Assembly: GCF_000003815.2 (NCBI RefSeq)
Contig: NC_049983.1
Span: 24,698,432 to 24,762,431, forward strand
DNA from: Branchiostoma floridae
Taxonomy: Eukaryota > Chordata > Leptocardii > Amphioxiformes > Branchiostomatidae
Direction: 5' to 3'
Length of the DNA: 64,000 nucleotides
The notes under the pieces are model-generated. The model was not told where the DNA came from. It did no database searches and was given only the letters and a program-made list of their open reading frames with translations. Made by a program: the position numbers and the translations under genes. Shown piece by piece: positions 32,901-41,250 of the stretch (position 1 is the first letter of the stretch; the number at the start of each line of letters is the position of its first letter).

Positions 32901-34873
32901 TTTATTTGCTATGATTTTGTATTAAAGGGCTCCCTTGGAAATCAGATAAAACTAACCGAAGTGACAACCCTGTAGATGAATAAATAAAATAAAATGTCGT
33001 TTCAACTTGCTTTCACGTGCTGTTTCAACTTTTTTTGCCATGATGACACTTCTAAGGACTCAATATCCAATGAAACCCTGCCGTGTGTGATTTCTGTTCA
33101 CTACAGTTTGATAAGCTCAAAGCAACCTGCTGTTTCTTACCTGCATAGTGTGGCCTCAGCCTGGCGTCGTACCCCTTCAGCAAGGAGTTGATCATATTGG
33201 TGTAGGTTATGCTGCAAGGCAAAATACAAGTATTGTTAAGTGATATTTATTTTCATGACATCATTATCAATAATAGTCTTATCTTTTGTAGTATTTTTAA
33301 TGATTTCTACTTACAATGTTTGCATTACGATTGGCAAGGGTTTGTTGTTTCATCCGCGTTGTTTGTGTGCCTTTTTTTGTGATTATTAATCATCTCGTAT
33401 TTTCTGATTGAAACGTTTCATGAGATTCTTCTTAATCGTGTGATGTACATGTAGTCCTTTCTTTTTATGTCTGGTGAGTTTGATTCAACGCCGATCGTTG
33501 GTGAGAGGCGTTGCCATTAATGCACACACACATGTATCTAGTTTGGATGGAGTTCTGATAATCTACTGACGTCTCTAGGTATCTGTCGTAGTTGTTGTTT
33601 CCGTAATTGATCCATTAATAATTTATGCCAAACGCCATACTTATAATATATGAACCGTAACGAACGAATCTCTGACAGACGAATTACACAGGTGAGTTTA
33701 TTTTTTCCTATCCAATGTATTAGTAAGGTAAGGTAAAGTCAATGTAAAAGTAGCACCATATACAAAAAATATCAAACATTTTTTTTTTTTTTCATCAAAG
33801 GAGCAGAACATTGCCGGCATGCCGCAAGCAAGACTCGCCCTTTCTTTCCTTCATCAGTCACAGTGACTATACTCGGTTCTACATCGTTGTTCATGTTGAA
33901 GAGAAGCAGCAAGCAGAGCTGAGGACATACCCGGCGGTTACGCTCCACCAAGGTTGCCGTTGCAGACAGACAACAACAATTTTAACACGCAAGCTCAAGG
34001 GCATATGTGTCCCAGCGGGGAACCAATGATGAAGGATTGTTGCAAAACAGCTCCAGGCACCTTCATGAATCACATCTCCAGCCAAACGCCTCACCTAGGT
34101 CCTCAACTATGTGAAGAATAGAACCTACTCCAGTTTATTCAATTTCACCCGGGTAACCCCCCCCCCCCTTAATAGAAGCAAAACATGACGGTATGTCAAA
34201 CCATGACTGCAGATGCAGAGCCTATAAATGATGATAATAAATCAAACCACAGTTTGGCAGGTGTGGAAGGTTCTATAACAGCCGATAGCGCATTTCGTTT
34301 CAACGGTGCTTCGAGTCTTTAACAGTTGGGAACTGTAAATCAATCATTTGACGACACATCACTGTCATCACGAAGGCAAATATTGTTTTTATCAGAAATA
34401 TAATTTACACCCAGACAGAAGGAGCTGCTAGACAACAAGTTGAAGTCTCTTTTGACTTCCATATCCACATATCTTTTTTTTTGTGGGGGGGGGGGGGGTA
34501 TTTCTTTATTTCTGATGAACTGCAACAGGACAATACATTCGACAGCCTATAGGCAGCTGCGCAGATTTCGGGTGCCATGAATATACATCAATCTAATATT
34601 AAAGTAACTTGTGCTAAAATGACTTGCATATACACTAGGGGCTCAAATTCTGAATTACAATTGCAAGACTATTCGTTTGATAGAAATTGGTTACCTTTTT
34701 TGGTAAACAAATTAAAATGAGGGAAGGATACAACATGTATGATGGTAAGTATCTTACCTTGTCTGGCTGGTACCAGGTGAGATGGGACTCCCGTGTAACG
34801 GGCACACAAACACGACGAGCAGGAGAAGACCCACGCACACGCTGGTCCAGATCTGGTTGTAGGTCCAGGCCAT
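8987..34873 (-). CDS. Cys-loop anion channel subunit, GABA-A receptor beta-like, nine exons
   Basis: Exons: 34873-34758, 33211-33141, 19211-19144, 18577-18354, 12438-12356, 11694-11572, 11235-11083, 10413-10175, 9250-8987. All introns are GT-AG and phases chain without a break to 446 residues. A signal peptide ends near residue 29. The Cys loop is C167-C181 with 13 residues between and the family FxxYPMD signature. Loop A is WVPDTYF (Tyr128). TM1 is 244-268; M2 runs [15 protein letters not shown] with Ala-Ala-Arg at its base, as in anion-selective beta subunits; M3 is 309-332 and M4 425-444. The M3-M4 loop is about 85 residues and basic. Exon lengths of 68, 83 and 153 bp equal those of vertebrate GABA-A subunit genes. 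Likely glycosylation sites are Asn88, Asn111, Asn150 and Asn221. Two loop-B residues that contact GABA in beta subunits appear replaced (Gly186, His188). It would form pentameric chloride channels in the plasma membrane. The beta/LCCH3-like placement is by eye. Confidence 0.93.
9384..9490 (-). mobile_element. tRNA-derived SINE head
   Basis: Read on the minus strand, GTGGCGCAACGG resembles a pol III A box and GAGTTCGATACTC a B box, with tRNA-like spacing. It sits in intron 8 of the receptor gene. Cloverleaf pairing is not intact, so this is a retroposon head rather than a tRNA gene. Confidence 0.55.
9692..9795 (-). mobile_element. SINE body fragment
   Basis: On the minus strand it carries GTGCCCCTGGGAAAGGCACT and then TTACACGACCTTCCTCG, the same body block seen at 38165-38320 and 41025-41075. 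It lies in intron 8, about 200 bp from the SINE head at 9384-9490. Confidence 0.55.
10414..12355 (-). other. Receptor introns 5-7 (short)
   Basis: Intron 7 (10414-11082), intron 6 (11236-11571) and intron 5 (11695-12355) hold AT-rich sequence and a diverged copy of the GGTGTGTTAC repeat near 11022. The intron 7 donor is GTTCGT, a weak match, but only this site keeps both the 153-bp exon length and the M2 frame. I see no further gene. Confidence 0.6.
12519..12603. repeat. Half copy of a foldback MITE
   Basis: ATCCAGTTGCTTGAGTTACT followed by GCTATTTGGCATA matches the right end of the complete element at 37173-37370 with one or two differences. No inverted left partner is clear here. Confidence 0.55.
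14563..14667. repeat. 3' half of a CTAGTGG-ended MITE
   Basis: The stretch from CACACTTTTACGTTTTCT through GCGCGATCGCCGTCTAGTGG matches the right halves of the elements at 20053-20288 and 46508-46732. The left half and the terminal A/G-run are missing, so it is a truncated copy. Confidence 0.6.
16170..16697. repeat. Tandem direct duplication, about 270-bp unit
   Basis: Positions of about 16170-16440 and 16453-16697 align along their length. Both contain CCTTGCGTTCG, GACCAGCGGGGTGGGAT, GATCAACACAAAGG, AGAATCAATTCTTTCTGACA and CAAATTTCCTGTTCTAAATT in the same order, with small deletions in the second copy. On the minus strand both keep an open frame reading SERIDS-FR-EKEMTQ, but no known domain is recognisable. 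The sequence is GC-richer than its surroundings. Confidence 0.75.
17426..17585. repeat. C-rich tract and 51-bp GC-rich duplication
   Basis: A run of 16 C (17432-17447) is followed by two copies of a unit beginning CCCCGACGCTGTGACAAAAT and containing GAGGACACCGCG. A CCGCCGCCGCCACCGCCGCC stretch comes next. ORFs on both strands are low-complexity by-products of this composition. Confidence 0.8.
19425..19560. repeat. Dispersed repeat, copy 1
   Basis: ATGTATGGCAACACTAATTA followed by CACAAGATATAC and a later AATAAGAGCCA match 23782-23960 (ATGTATGGCAACAACTATAA, then TTACACAAAGTAC). The two copies are in the same orientation and moderately diverged. No coding content is seen. Confidence 0.5.
20053..20288. 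mobile_element. Foldback MITE, CCCTTTCCACTAG ends
   Basis: The left end CCCTTTCCACTAGGACGTCG is matched by an inverted right end, CGCCGTCTAGTGAAAAGGGG. Inside are inverted TCGCGCTGTCTCTGCGACCT and AGGTCGCAGTGAGAGCGC. A second full copy lies at 46508-46732 and a half copy at 14563-14667. No transposase ORF is present. Confidence 0.75.
22262..22345. repeat. Dispersed repeat, inverted copy of the 7243 family
   Basis: TTTATTGCAGGTTCATGCCC followed by GAGGGCTAATTACAA is the reverse complement of the motif at 7243-7285, with a few changes. A related copy begins near 24800. Confidence 0.55.
22734..22868. mobile_element. Foldback MITE, 135 bp
   Basis: The left CTTAATTTCCATGCAGATTT pairs with the right AGGATCTGCTTGGAGATTAA. 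Inside is the string AGATAGTATCAAAACTGGC, also found in the 1797-2132 region. It is non-coding; the 62-codon ORF running through it is incidental. Confidence 0.65.
23326..23465. repeat. One-ended copy of the CTCACTGCAC MITE family
   Basis: GTCTCACTGCACTTAAAGCA and GCGGCACTGTGGGTTTT resemble the left end of the elements at 24382, 24616 and 28563. The inner AACGAATTTCAGAGATAAAG is also shared. The inverted right end is missing. Confidence 0.5.
23782..23960. repeat. Dispersed repeat, copy 2
   Basis: It matches 19425-19560 in the same orientation (ATGTATGGCAACAA, TTACACAAAGTAC, ACAATAAGGGCAAAG). No coding content is seen. Confidence 0.5.
24382..24604. mobile_element. Foldback MITE, GTGCACTCTCACTGCAC ends
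   Basis: The left GTGCACTCTCACTGCACTTG then CGTCAAGCTTGCG is answered by CGCAAGCTTGACGCAAGTGC then AATGAGAGTGCAC. The arms reach 33 bp with one mismatch, and pairing spreads inward. A sister copy lies at 28563-28805 and a second subfamily member starts 11 bp downstream. Confidence 0.85.
24616..24767. mobile_element. Foldback MITE, TATCTCACTGCACTTGGGG ends
   Basis: The ends TATCTCACTGCACTTGGGGC and GCCCCAAGTGCAGTGAGATA are perfect inverted repeats, extended by ACCGGTGCGGCACTG and its complement, giving arms of 35 bp. The element is 152 bp. It is closely related to its neighbour at 24382-24604 but differs in the subterminal arm. Confidence 0.85.
25115..26733. mobile_element. Long palindromic DNA element bounded by TTAA
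   Basis: The left arm begins TTAACCCTATTCAGACCGGG and the right arm ends with its complement, GAGCCCGGTCTGAATAGGGT followed by TAA. The two arms of roughly 0.7-0.85 kb are near-perfect inverted copies: GTGCCGTAGGGCCACCAAAT, the run of Gs/Cs, the TGACGTCA-rich segments and AACCGTTTGTTGACAGG all mirror each other. TTAA at both outer ends fits the target duplication of piggyBac-type or Kolobok-type transposons. No transposase is visible. The centre is an assembly gap, as expected for a sequence that forms a giant hairpin. Confidence 0.85.
25959..26058. other. Assembly gap of 100 N
   Basis: Exactly 100 N separate the two arms of the palindrome, a conventional placeholder, so the true distance is unknown. 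ORFs that cross it are meaningless. Confidence 0.99.
28268..28427. mobile_element. MITE with GGCTTA/TTGGCC ends and TTA target duplication
   Basis: The termini are GGCTTAGGTTACATTTCC and GGAAATGTGACATTGGCC, imperfect inverted repeats. Inside are GGGCCCAGCCGGGC and CCGACCGGGCCCCGG. The element is flanked by TTA on both sides (28265-28267 and 28428-28430). A 3-bp TTA duplication fits the PIF/Harbinger superfamily. Relatives lie at 28811, 30623-30820 and 51085-51243. Confidence 0.75.
28563..28805. mobile_element. Foldback MITE, sister of 24382-24604
   Basis: The ends GTGCACTCTCACTGCACTTG and CAAGTGCAGTGAGAGTGCAC are exact inverted repeats, and the inner GCGTCAAGCTTGCGTCACTG is shared with the 24382 copy. 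It has no ORF. Confidence 0.85.
28811..28870. repeat. Left-end fragment of the GGCTTACGTCAC MITE family
   Basis: GGCTTACGTCACATTTCCAA followed by ATCGGGGGCCCACTGGGCAG matches the left ends at 28268 and 30623. No right end follows. It begins only five bases after the end of the MITE at 28563-28805. Confidence 0.55.
29116..29352 (+). pseudogene. Possible LINE ORF2 C-terminal remnant
   Basis: The frame contains [19 protein letters not shown] and, 40 residues on, [10 protein letters not shown]. The order of Glu-Asn-Glu, hydrophobics, Cys-Pro/Ser-Leu-Tyr-x-Asp-x-Arg is what I know from the tails of non-LTR retrotransposon polyproteins. Upstream the reading frame loses any resemblance. It sits antisense in receptor intron 2. 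It may be chance. Confidence 0.35.
29885..30622. repeat. Tandem duplication, about 370-bp unit
   Basis: Copy 1 (about 29885-30254) and copy 2 (about 30265-30622 and on beyond the MITE) share AATTAGCNATNTGATTGATT then GCAT, TCATCAGCATCC, ATTGATACACTCCT or its close variant, TAGCTTCTTTGCTA, and TATTGCACCGGAAA. Copy 2 is interrupted by the element at 30623-30820. A diverged stretch with the same start lies at 35970-36030. Confidence 0.75.
30623..30820. mobile_element. 198-bp MITE with recoverable empty site
   Basis: The ends are GGCTTACGTCACATTTCC and GGAAATGTGACGTAGGCC, inverted repeats with one mismatch. The left flank is CCGGAAA and the right flank AAAAGGAAAGCC; the upstream duplicate reads CCGGAAAAGGAAATCC without any insert. 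Insertion with a 3-bp AAA duplication explains both, in line with the TTA duplication of its relative at 28268 and with PIF/Harbinger-type insertion. Confidence 0.85.
33212..34757 (-). other. Receptor intron 1, 1.5 kb
   Basis: It is AT-rich and non-coding, with a T-run near 33779, a C-run near 34159 and a G-run near 34484. No repeat family named elsewhere in the window is obvious. The donor AG|GTAAGAT and the acceptor TTGCAG are both good matches. Confidence 0.55.
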
Positions 34874-35204
34874 TGTTCTACCTCCTCATCAACAACCTTT
34901 ACAGAATCTAGCAGTACACCGTGCGCTTTGTTATCTTCCTCTAATCGATCCGAATCAGCTCTCGCCAGTCCCGGTACAGTAATGATGAGCTGGATCTGTG
35001 CGTGAAACGGAGGATCATCCTCGCGCTACCGGCGGGCTGCGACATCACAGGATCCCACGGCGCAGTAACCGCTGGAGCCCGAACGAGTCCTTTGAGCGGA
35101 CCTGATTTGTCGGTTAATGAGCTCCCGCACCCGAAGGGTTTCCTCCGCCGCCGTAAATCTCTAGAGTCAAGCAGCGGGCGGAACTTTTCTGGATCCCTGG
35201 TCTC

Positions 35205-35345
35205 TCGGATAGGACGTCACATGGAAGAAAATAACGGAGGTCCGGTGTTAGAGAAGACCCACACCTCGCTCGAGCACGTTAAAGACCCCGCCACACGTAT
35301 CGAAAAGAGCAGGGATCCATCCCGGTGTCGTCGGATCAAATGAAT
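35205..35345 (+). mobile_element. SINE 3'-body fragment
   Basis: GCACGTTAAAGACCCCGCCA, ACGTATCGAAAAGAGCAGGG and CCCGGTGTCGTCGGATC match the 3' body of the fuller SINE at 40965-41250 and part of 36062-36162. The tRNA-like head is missing. It lies just upstream of the receptor's first exon. Confidence 0.6.
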
Positions 35346-36061
35346 CCGGTCGGAATATGCAGCTTGTTCTCTCCTTCTGTTCAGACCCAGTGTGCTTACC
35401 GATTATACAATACCAGAAGACAATAGCAAAGAGAATCTGGTCGGCACGGGAGCGGTGTCAGGCAGACGCCGTGAGGAGGGATGTCTCTGTGTGTGTCACA
35501 GGACGAACAGGTCACGTGCATCTCATGTCACCCTGAGTGACACACGGTGGATCCGGGGGCTTTGCGCGAAGATTGCATTCGCTACGACGATCTCCCACAT
35601 AATCCGCGGAACGGCGCGCCTCATATATGAGGGGTAAGGGCGTTCTGATGGACAGGGCAGCAAATAAAGTTGGTCACGGATTGACCCGGGGTCACTCAGA
35701 CAGGAAAATAGGCTTACTTTGCCCTTATGACGTAACCGAATGCGTCGGGTTCTCCGGAACACACCTTTACGTATATGTTGTGTAGGAGGTTTTTATATCC
35801 ATCACATTGTAACATTTATGGAGCTGAATGAAGGACGAGAAAGGCCTTTTCCAAAGTGTTCGTTACAGCTTTTATCAAAGATTTTGCATTTATCCAATAC
35901 CCAAACCCTTTACCCATGTTAATCAATCAATGTCATATCAATGTCATATCCTATATTATTTTATATAAAACAGCTTTGTGCGTAGAACAATAAGCAACGA
36001 GATTGATTACATTTGGCAGACATGAATTTAAATGTATTTCGAAAGGAAGGTCTGAAGTTTG

Positions 36062-36162
36062 CTAACATTAAAAAAAACACCATCCTTATCGAAAAGAGTT
36101 GGGGTACTTCCCGGTACTGAGTGGATCAAGCCTACAGACTGGTCTCCGGGTCGATAAATAGA
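36062..36162 (+). mobile_element. SINE 3'-end fragment
   Basis: TTATCGAAAAGAGTTGGGGT followed by CTTCCCGGTACTGAGTGGATC and TGGTCTCCGGGTCGA match the end of the SINE at 40965-41250. Confidence 0.55.
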
Positions 36163-36849
36163 TAAAGAAAGGAATTGTGGAATTGAATGACAAATGTGAC
36201 AAATGTAACAGGGGTTCATTCCATGCCCTCTGTACCATGTGCAAGACGAGTGTCAACGATACTGTATTTACCCGTTCTCTTTGTACAGAGCAGAATAAGC
36301 TACAAATGACTGAAAGACACATGTATCATCAACTATATTGAAAACGCAGCATTACCAACATAAAAATTATTGCTGATTACTGACAGAGTTCCACAAACTT
36401 AATCTTTATGCTTGGGCGCACCCCATCGAATTCCGCTTATGATCAAACGCAGTTCTTTCAGAAGATAATGCATAGCCACAACTGTTGCTATATATAGATA
36501 TCATGAATAATTGATCATTAGAAAACTGTTCTCCTGGAAGTTAATCATACCGTACCGTATTTCCTGGAATAGAAATTATGTTTGCATGAAAGCCCATCTG
36601 TGTTGGTACGACCCATTTTGGAGTTTCGCAACTTTCCTTTGACACATCGAGGTGATCTATTTACTTTTGTTTATAAATGTTACAAAGGAATTGTGTATAG
36701 TGGGTACTATATAGTGGGTTCGTTTTTGTAGAGAGAGAAAAATGTTTAAGAGAGACGATTCACTTTCGTTCCCTGCCTACCTTTAAACATCTATATATTT
36801 CAGCAAAGGCATGCCTTATCTGTTAACGTGAGGTATATATCTACGACCA

Positions 36850-37030
36850 TGCTGAACATAGAAGGAGGAGGAGAAGGAGGCAGCTGACCAGACAGTGTCC
36901 TCGACCCAGTTCACCTGTCAGCAGTGCTACAGAGTATACAGGTCTAAGATAGGACTATTCAGCCACACGAGGTCCTGCAGATCTTCCAGAACGTTCTCCA
37001 CATCCTCGACTACGGCGAAAGAGCCATGAT
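36850..37030 (+). pseudogene. LINE ORF2 C-terminal remnant with Cys2HisCys tail
   Basis: One frame reads QFTCQQCYRVYRSKIGLFSH followed by TRSCRSS, then breaks down into a GATGATGGTGA tail. A single C-x2-C-x12-H-x4-C knuckle in an RSKIGL context, followed by a Ser/Arg-rich end and a trinucleotide tail, is typical of the 3' end of CR1/Jockey-like non-LTR retrotransposons. The reverse transcriptase itself is absent, so this is a 5'-truncated copy. Confidence 0.6.
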
Positions 37031-37172
37031 GATGGTGATTTACACGATGCAATCATTCATAGCATCATAAGATCAATGCTCAGACATATTCAACTTTATC
37101 AAGATGTGAGACTTGTCAGCAAAGTTTTTCACTCGCATGCGTCGAGGACGATTAGACATCCACGAATTAAGA

Positions 37173-37370
37173 TATGCCAAAAAGCAGTTACTAGAGCAAA
37201 TCATCTTGGAAACGGTCAGACGGTTCAGATTGTTTCCCATTCAAAGTCCAAAATTGTCTTCATTCATATTTATGGTATAAAAGACCAGTTTCTCCCTGTG
37301 TATGCTATCTGAAACGTCTGACCGTTTTCAAACTCATACCCAGTTGCTTGAGTTACTGCTTTTTGGCATA
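37173..37370. mobile_element. Foldback MITE, TATGCCAAAAAGCAG ends
   Basis: The left TATGCCAAAAAGCAGTTACT is the inverse of the right AGTTACTGCTTTTTGGCATA. Further in, GGAAACGGTCAGACG pairs with CGTCTGACCGTTTTC. The 198-bp element has no ORF. A half copy lies at 12519-12603. Confidence 0.8.
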
Positions 37371-37515
37371 CTGTAAATGCATTTAAGTTCGCGGGGATTT
37401 GATTTCGCAGTAGCGGGAATAAGGACTTTTCGCGGTGGTTTTAAGTTCGCGGTGAAGCAGCCACCGCGGAAACCACGAACATTAAACCACCGCGAAGGTT
37501 TCTGCATTCACAGTA
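37369..37515. mobile_element. MITE with TTCGCGG arms and TA ends
   Basis: The ends TACTGTAAATGCATTTAAGT and TGCATTCACAGTA are inverted. The interior carries two facing GCGGTGGTTTTAAGTTCGCG-type arms. TA at both borders fits insertion at TA, as for Tc1/mariner-type elements. It starts on the last two bases of the MITE at 37173-37370. Confidence 0.7.
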
Positions 37516-38164
37516 TCTCATTACCTCATAGTTTACAAAATCTTCACCTGTCCCGGCCTGACGTCTTGGAAACGAAATAGTGACAATCCAATTTCGCCAT
37601 ATAATTTGGTTGGCTCCAAGTGTCACTTTTTTGTGGGCGTTTATGACGTGTCGCCGCTGGATCGGAAAAACTCTGATCAATCACAGGCGGGGGAGACGTC
37701 AGGAGAAGCGGAAATCGAAGTGAGTGCGCACGGCGGGACGATAGCGCTGCGGGCTGATGACCCTCCGGAGACGGCGGTAATCTCACGGCTGCCACGGGGA
37801 CAGTTTCGGTGCCAACCGCGGGGCACAAACGGTCGCAGGAAAAATTAGTCTGTGTAATTACTATCGGATTCGGTGCCAAAACAAGGAGATACCGGCGTAA
37901 CTTTAAATAACGAAGATAAACATAGGCTAAGGGAAGATCAAATTCAACACGAATAAGATTTTTAAACCAATGGACAGGACCTAAAGAAACACATTCTCCA
38001 AAACCAACAGCTAGTTCTCGGAATTATGGTTGCCTTTTCGTAGATTTTGTTAAAGATGTAATAATTCTATACCAGAGCTTTTTTTTGTTTGAGAACCGAG
38101 TGTCTCTCCTCAAACACCAGACATCCATTTAACAGCCTATCCTAGGGATGATCACAACAAAAGC

Positions 38165-38320
38165 CCGGGGAGCTCATTTTGACCTGTTTAAGTGAGGAAA
38201 GTCGTGAGAAGTGATTTACCCAAGGGCACAGCATCGGTGGCATACCAAGAACCCAGACCCTCTGGGTTATGGATCCAAAACCCTGTCGATTGTGCCGCAC
38301 GACCCCACAGCGTGATTGTT
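38165..38320 (-). mobile_element. tRNA-derived SINE
   Basis: On the minus strand a tRNA-like head (GTCGTGCGGCACAATCGACA, then GGGTCTGGGTTCTTGG) is followed by the body CTGTGCCCTTGGGTAAATCA and ACGACTTTCCTCACTT. The body block is shared with 9692-9795 and 41025-41075. Confidence 0.6.
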
Positions 38321-38447
38321 TTAGTGCGTCTTTTTTGACAGTCTTTTGACAGTCTTCATCATTATCAGTCGTCGTCTTCTCGATTCACCAAAGCTGGACT
38401 TTCCTACTCCACTACATCGCGAGGGATTCGGGCGTCTGCAGACGTGC

Positions 38448-38529
38448 CACTGGTTGCCATGGCCACAGCTGGCCGGTGACGTGACACACCACTGGTTGCC
38501 ATGGCCACATCCGGCAGGTGACGTGACAC
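38448..38529. repeat. Two copies of a 41-bp unit with X-box-like and CRE-like words
   Basis: CACTGGTTGCCATGGCCACA and GGTGACGTGACAC occur twice in the same order (38448-38487 and 38489-38529). GTTGCCATGGCCAC is one base from the palindromic RFX X-box GTTGCCATGGCAAC, and TGACGTGA resembles a CRE half. No gene is visible within several kb on the side it would serve. Confidence 0.6.
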
Positions 38530-40964
38530 GCTGCAGTACCCGCCATGACGTGATGGATGGCGCTGTCACTGCCGGGCCAAGTACCTCACTGGGACGGATT
38601 AGGGCTGTGTGTGATTTACGTCAACGTTGACATTTTTTGTGACAAATTGCAAATTACCTTAGATGTGTTTTTTTCTGCCAGTTCATTCTAGTGACGCTGA
38701 AGAAGAGCGATGGGTGTCACTCTAAACGTCCGGAAGTAAATCACCGTTTTTTTTAAATCCAGTTGTAGCGATTGAATTGTATTTGAACATTGTTTACATG
38801 TACCTGGATATTAAACACATTTTATTTCCAAATGTTCATTCAACGAAACCGAAAGAATCACCCTGTTTAGAGAAGTCACAAAGACTTATCCCAACTTCCC
38901 CACATTGACAGACAAACAGAAGGCCACTTTTCTCTTGAAATCGCAGAACCCACAAATTTTAGAAAATGTGGGGCTTTTCGTCTCCCTCTGCTTCCAAAAA
39001 AGAAGTCAAACCCAACCTGCTTAGAAATAGCCAACACTAGTATTAGATTAGAACATTGTTTATGACTGTCCATTGTCACTATGTGTATACCATGTACTTG
39101 CAATTAGCCCTCGGGCACGAACTTGCAAATAAACTTCCATTTAACCTTCCTAAACGTACCTTAGATGAGACAATGGCAGATCTTGAATTGAAAAACATTA
39201 ACAGGAAGTGACGTTTAAAAACAGTGGTATTTAATGACAAAAGTAGTATGAATTCGAAAAACAAATTTGTGAGTGTTATGATAAACAATTGAATGCTTAT
39301 AAAGAAACGACGTAGAAGCAGGTGGTTTTTAGATGCAAATGAAACGGATGTACGCTGAAGCAGTGCATTGGAGAGTGGAAAATGAAATATCACCCATGAT
39401 AACGTTAATTAATTAGTTCTGCACGCAGGCCTGACCCACATAGATAACCCACGAGACGTAATCATCGACGGAAGAGATTCTCTACCCCTTTACCAGCTTT
39501 GAGTTCTGTATCTCTAATAAAAGTATGTAGAAATCCATTGATGACGATTGATGCTTATTTTTTTGTAAATGATCTCTAAATAAAGAAAGTTTCAGAGGAG
39601 AACTTTTTGCTTGGGTTTTACTGATTTTATCATATGAATAGCATTCCTGGGAACCCTAAAACTGATTCGAGTAAAAAACAACGTGTGAAAATTATGGATT
39701 CTAATCGTCAGAAACGTTGAACAAGTGAACACATAGCAAATGGAATGTCGTACAATAGATTCGCGACGCTAGCAGATATCTTGTTTTTATTTCCTCTCAA
39801 CATGCCCCCTGTTCAACAATAATATATAACAGCTTCAGGCATAAAATCATTGGGGACCCTACCTGTTGTTTCACTGTTCGATCATACATTAAAAAATGTT
39901 CTTCTTCATACGTGTCGATGCATCAGAAATGATTGTCTAGTGTCTACTTCTACAGTAAACCCTTTCACATTTAGCCCATGCACTGGTTAATTCATAATTG
40001 CCATATTTAATTTGCACTAAATAATAGACCGAAGACGTGTATTGAGGTTCAATTCAAACCTTCTTTGTGCAAGAGCATTTCGCATGCCTAATGTGATATC
40101 ATTTCATCTAGGGTTAAACTTAAAAAAAAACGTTTGCAGACGCTGCAATTAGAAACGGTGCCGTAATCTTTTACGATTTGGTTTAGTGTTTTCACGGTAT
40201 ATAAATCTAGCCTTTGGGTGTTGACATGTTACGACTTTATGTGGTCTTCTAGATGAAGCCGCGGTATAAAATAAGAGTCGCCAGTTATTCTTTGGGTATA
40301 AAAGCATAAATGAGTGTTTTGCTCCAATGACTGTGCGCTAAATTGCATTGTCTTTCCTTCCAAACACAAACCTGTTGTTTCCTCCAATCAGCTGCAGTGT
40401 TTGTAACCATGCGTGTTAAGTCTTGCCGTGGTAGACTGCATTTGATACTACTGATTGCAACTAAATGAACCGGTGTAGCAGATCAGCAACTCTAATCCTT
40501 TATCGGTACATTAGATGACAAAGTCACTTTTCGCTCATTAATTACGTAGACGGCTGTTTTTACATAGCAGGTGGCCTTTTAAAGACAGTTCATTATGTGC
40601 AGTGTGATTAACTCTGTTTGTTGTTATAGTATTTTTTTATTTATTGATCTTTAGGGTAGTCCCTTCAGTTAACGTAGTAACTGATTTCCAAGGTAAAGTA
40701 TGAATATTCGCGTCAGATACATCAGAGCAGAAGTCAGAGTATAGTATGATGATAATACATGTACCTACATCTCCTGCCCTGGGTAGATCATTTGACTTCC
40801 TTTCTTATGTATGATTATGTTATTGAAGTTGATTTGGTTCTGTTGAATTTAATGTATGATTTATGTTCGGGTTTCTCCCTCCAGGGGGCTTTGAAAAGCG
40901 ACATGCTTTACCCTGGTTACATAGATATCAAACAAACAAAAAACAGACGTTAGTGACATCGTGT

Positions 40965-41250
40965 GGTAAGGTAAATGGCCCAAACCCCAGGGGTCACGGG
41001 TTCGAACTCGCTGATGTGCCCCGATGTTGTGCCCTCAGGAAAGGCAATTTACACGTCTTTCCTCGTTTCACTCCTAGCTATCGCTAGGGACTTCCCTTGG
41101 ATAGGACGTTGAGTGGAGGTCCTGTGTTTGAGGAGAACCACACATCAAGCACGTTAAAGAGCCTACAACACGTATCGAAAAGAGTAGGGGTCCTTCCGGT
41201 GTGAGTGGATCAAACCTTACAGTCTGGTCTCCGGGTTGACACCTGTTATG
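40965..41250 (+). mobile_element. tRNA-derived SINE, nearly full length
   Basis: A pol III head with B box GGGTTCGAACTCG near 40999 is followed by the body TGTGCCCTCAGGAAAGGCAA and TTTACACGTCTTTCCTCG. The 3' part carries AAGCACGTTAAAGAGCC, ATCGAAAAGAGTAGGGGTCC and GTGTGAGTGGATCAAACC. It is the most complete copy of the family here. Confidence 0.65.

Larger units (their letters stand above)
19212..33140 (-). other. Receptor intron 2, 13.9 kb, repeat-rich
   Basis: This intron separates the N-terminal helix exon from the 68-bp exon. It holds at least eight foldback elements, a tandem duplication, an assembly gap and LINE-like debris, each listed separately. Two stretches, about 31540-31870 and 32040-32660, show no repeat I can recognise and have balanced composition; they may be single-copy regulatory sequence, but nothing in them proves it. 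Confidence 0.6.

Noticed and set aside
34635-34838. Minus-strand frame reading [18 protein letters not shown] as the receptor N-terminus
   Set aside because: It is out of frame with the ATG at 34873 and with exon 2. The ATG frame gives a signal peptide and the exact phase needed at the 34758 donor.
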